Positions 63,973-64,000 of a stretch of 64,000 bases of DNA are shown one piece after another. Every line of letters begins with the position of its first letter. Position 1 is the stretch's first letter. A program made the position numbers and the translations under genes. The notes under the pieces were generated by a model that saw only the letters and a program-made list of their open reading frames with translations, was not told the origin of the DNA and did not search any database. The stretch covers positions 1 to 64,000 of the forward strand of contig NZ_PGES01000002.1 in assembly GCF_002797895.1 (NCBI RefSeq). Reading direction: 5' to 3'. Source of the stretch: Janthinobacterium sp. 67 (GTDB taxonomy: Bacteria; Pseudomonadota; Gammaproteobacteria; Burkholderiales; Burkholderiaceae_D).

Positions 63973-64000
63973 GACATATTTCCCGCGAGCGATAGGTAGA

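Overview
The window is a high-GC, gene-dense catabolic region, most likely from a betaproteobacterium of the Burkholderiales. That placement rests on the nag/phn-type gene families and the IS content; no rRNA or core marker gene is present to prove it. The theme is degradation of naphthalene-type polycyclic aromatics through salicylate and gentisate, ending in mobile-element-rich sequence.

Region 1 (1-8359, plus strand): the start of a divergent NahR/NagR-like LysR gene, then an operon for salicylate to central metabolism. It encodes ferredoxin reductase nagAa, gentisate 1,2-dioxygenase nagI, fumarylpyruvate hydrolase nagK, salicylate 5-hydroxylase nagG/nagH, Rieske ferredoxin nagAb, an aromatic-acid MFS transporter and maleylpyruvate isomerase nagL, followed by an AraC-type regulator. 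Region 2 (8440-12589): an IS3-family element split by an IS66 element with an exact 8-bp target duplication.

Region 3 (12735-24834, minus strand): a broken NAD(P)-binding gene, then LeuD-like, LeuC-like, HMG-CoA-lyase-like and CaiB-type CoA-transferase genes. Upstream of these lie an MMPL/RND transporter, a YCF48-like lipoprotein, and DUF1329 and DUF1302 proteins, a set associated with hydrophobic-substrate catabolism. I propose that the LeuCD/lyase/CoA-transferase set removes methylated C4 diacids (citraconate, citramalate) formed from methyl-gentisates.

Region 4 (25297-36153, minus strand): a second lower pathway. It holds nagAa, nagK, nagG, nagH and nagAb copies, a cis-dihydrodiol dehydrogenase, a second Rieske ferredoxin, a GST, a complete class I P450 system (P450, reductase, [2Fe-2S] ferredoxin), a second FAH-family hydrolase and a second gentisate-dioxygenase-like cupin. 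Region 5 (36154-44404, minus strand): a NahR-like LysR and the upper pathway in phn order. This is salicylaldehyde-type dehydrogenase, hydratase-aldolase, a two-subunit class III extradiol dioxygenase, NahD-like isomerase, naphthalene-type dioxygenase alpha and beta subunits, and a GST-type isomerase. Similar ATTCAC / TTTTTA sequence blocks lie in front of all three catabolic operons. Region 6 (44756-48778, minus strand): a TodS-like double sensor kinase, its FixJ/NarL-type response regulator and a stand-alone receiver.

Region 7 (48779-64000): mobile DNA. It contains an IS66 scrap, an IS3/IS51 element, a terminator plus a 3' fragment of a tRNA-Cys gene (likely an att site), an IS21 element, an ltrA remnant, an IS6 element split by a second IS66, a tyrosine integrase, a 10-bp tandem repeat, remnants of IS21/IS4/IS6 elements, and a frameshifted S49 peptidase gene.

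Together the upper operon should convert a polycyclic aromatic to a salicylate, and either nag set should convert salicylate to gentisate and on to pyruvate plus fumarate. The P450 branch and the LeuCD/CoA module look like extensions for substituted substrates; that is inference.
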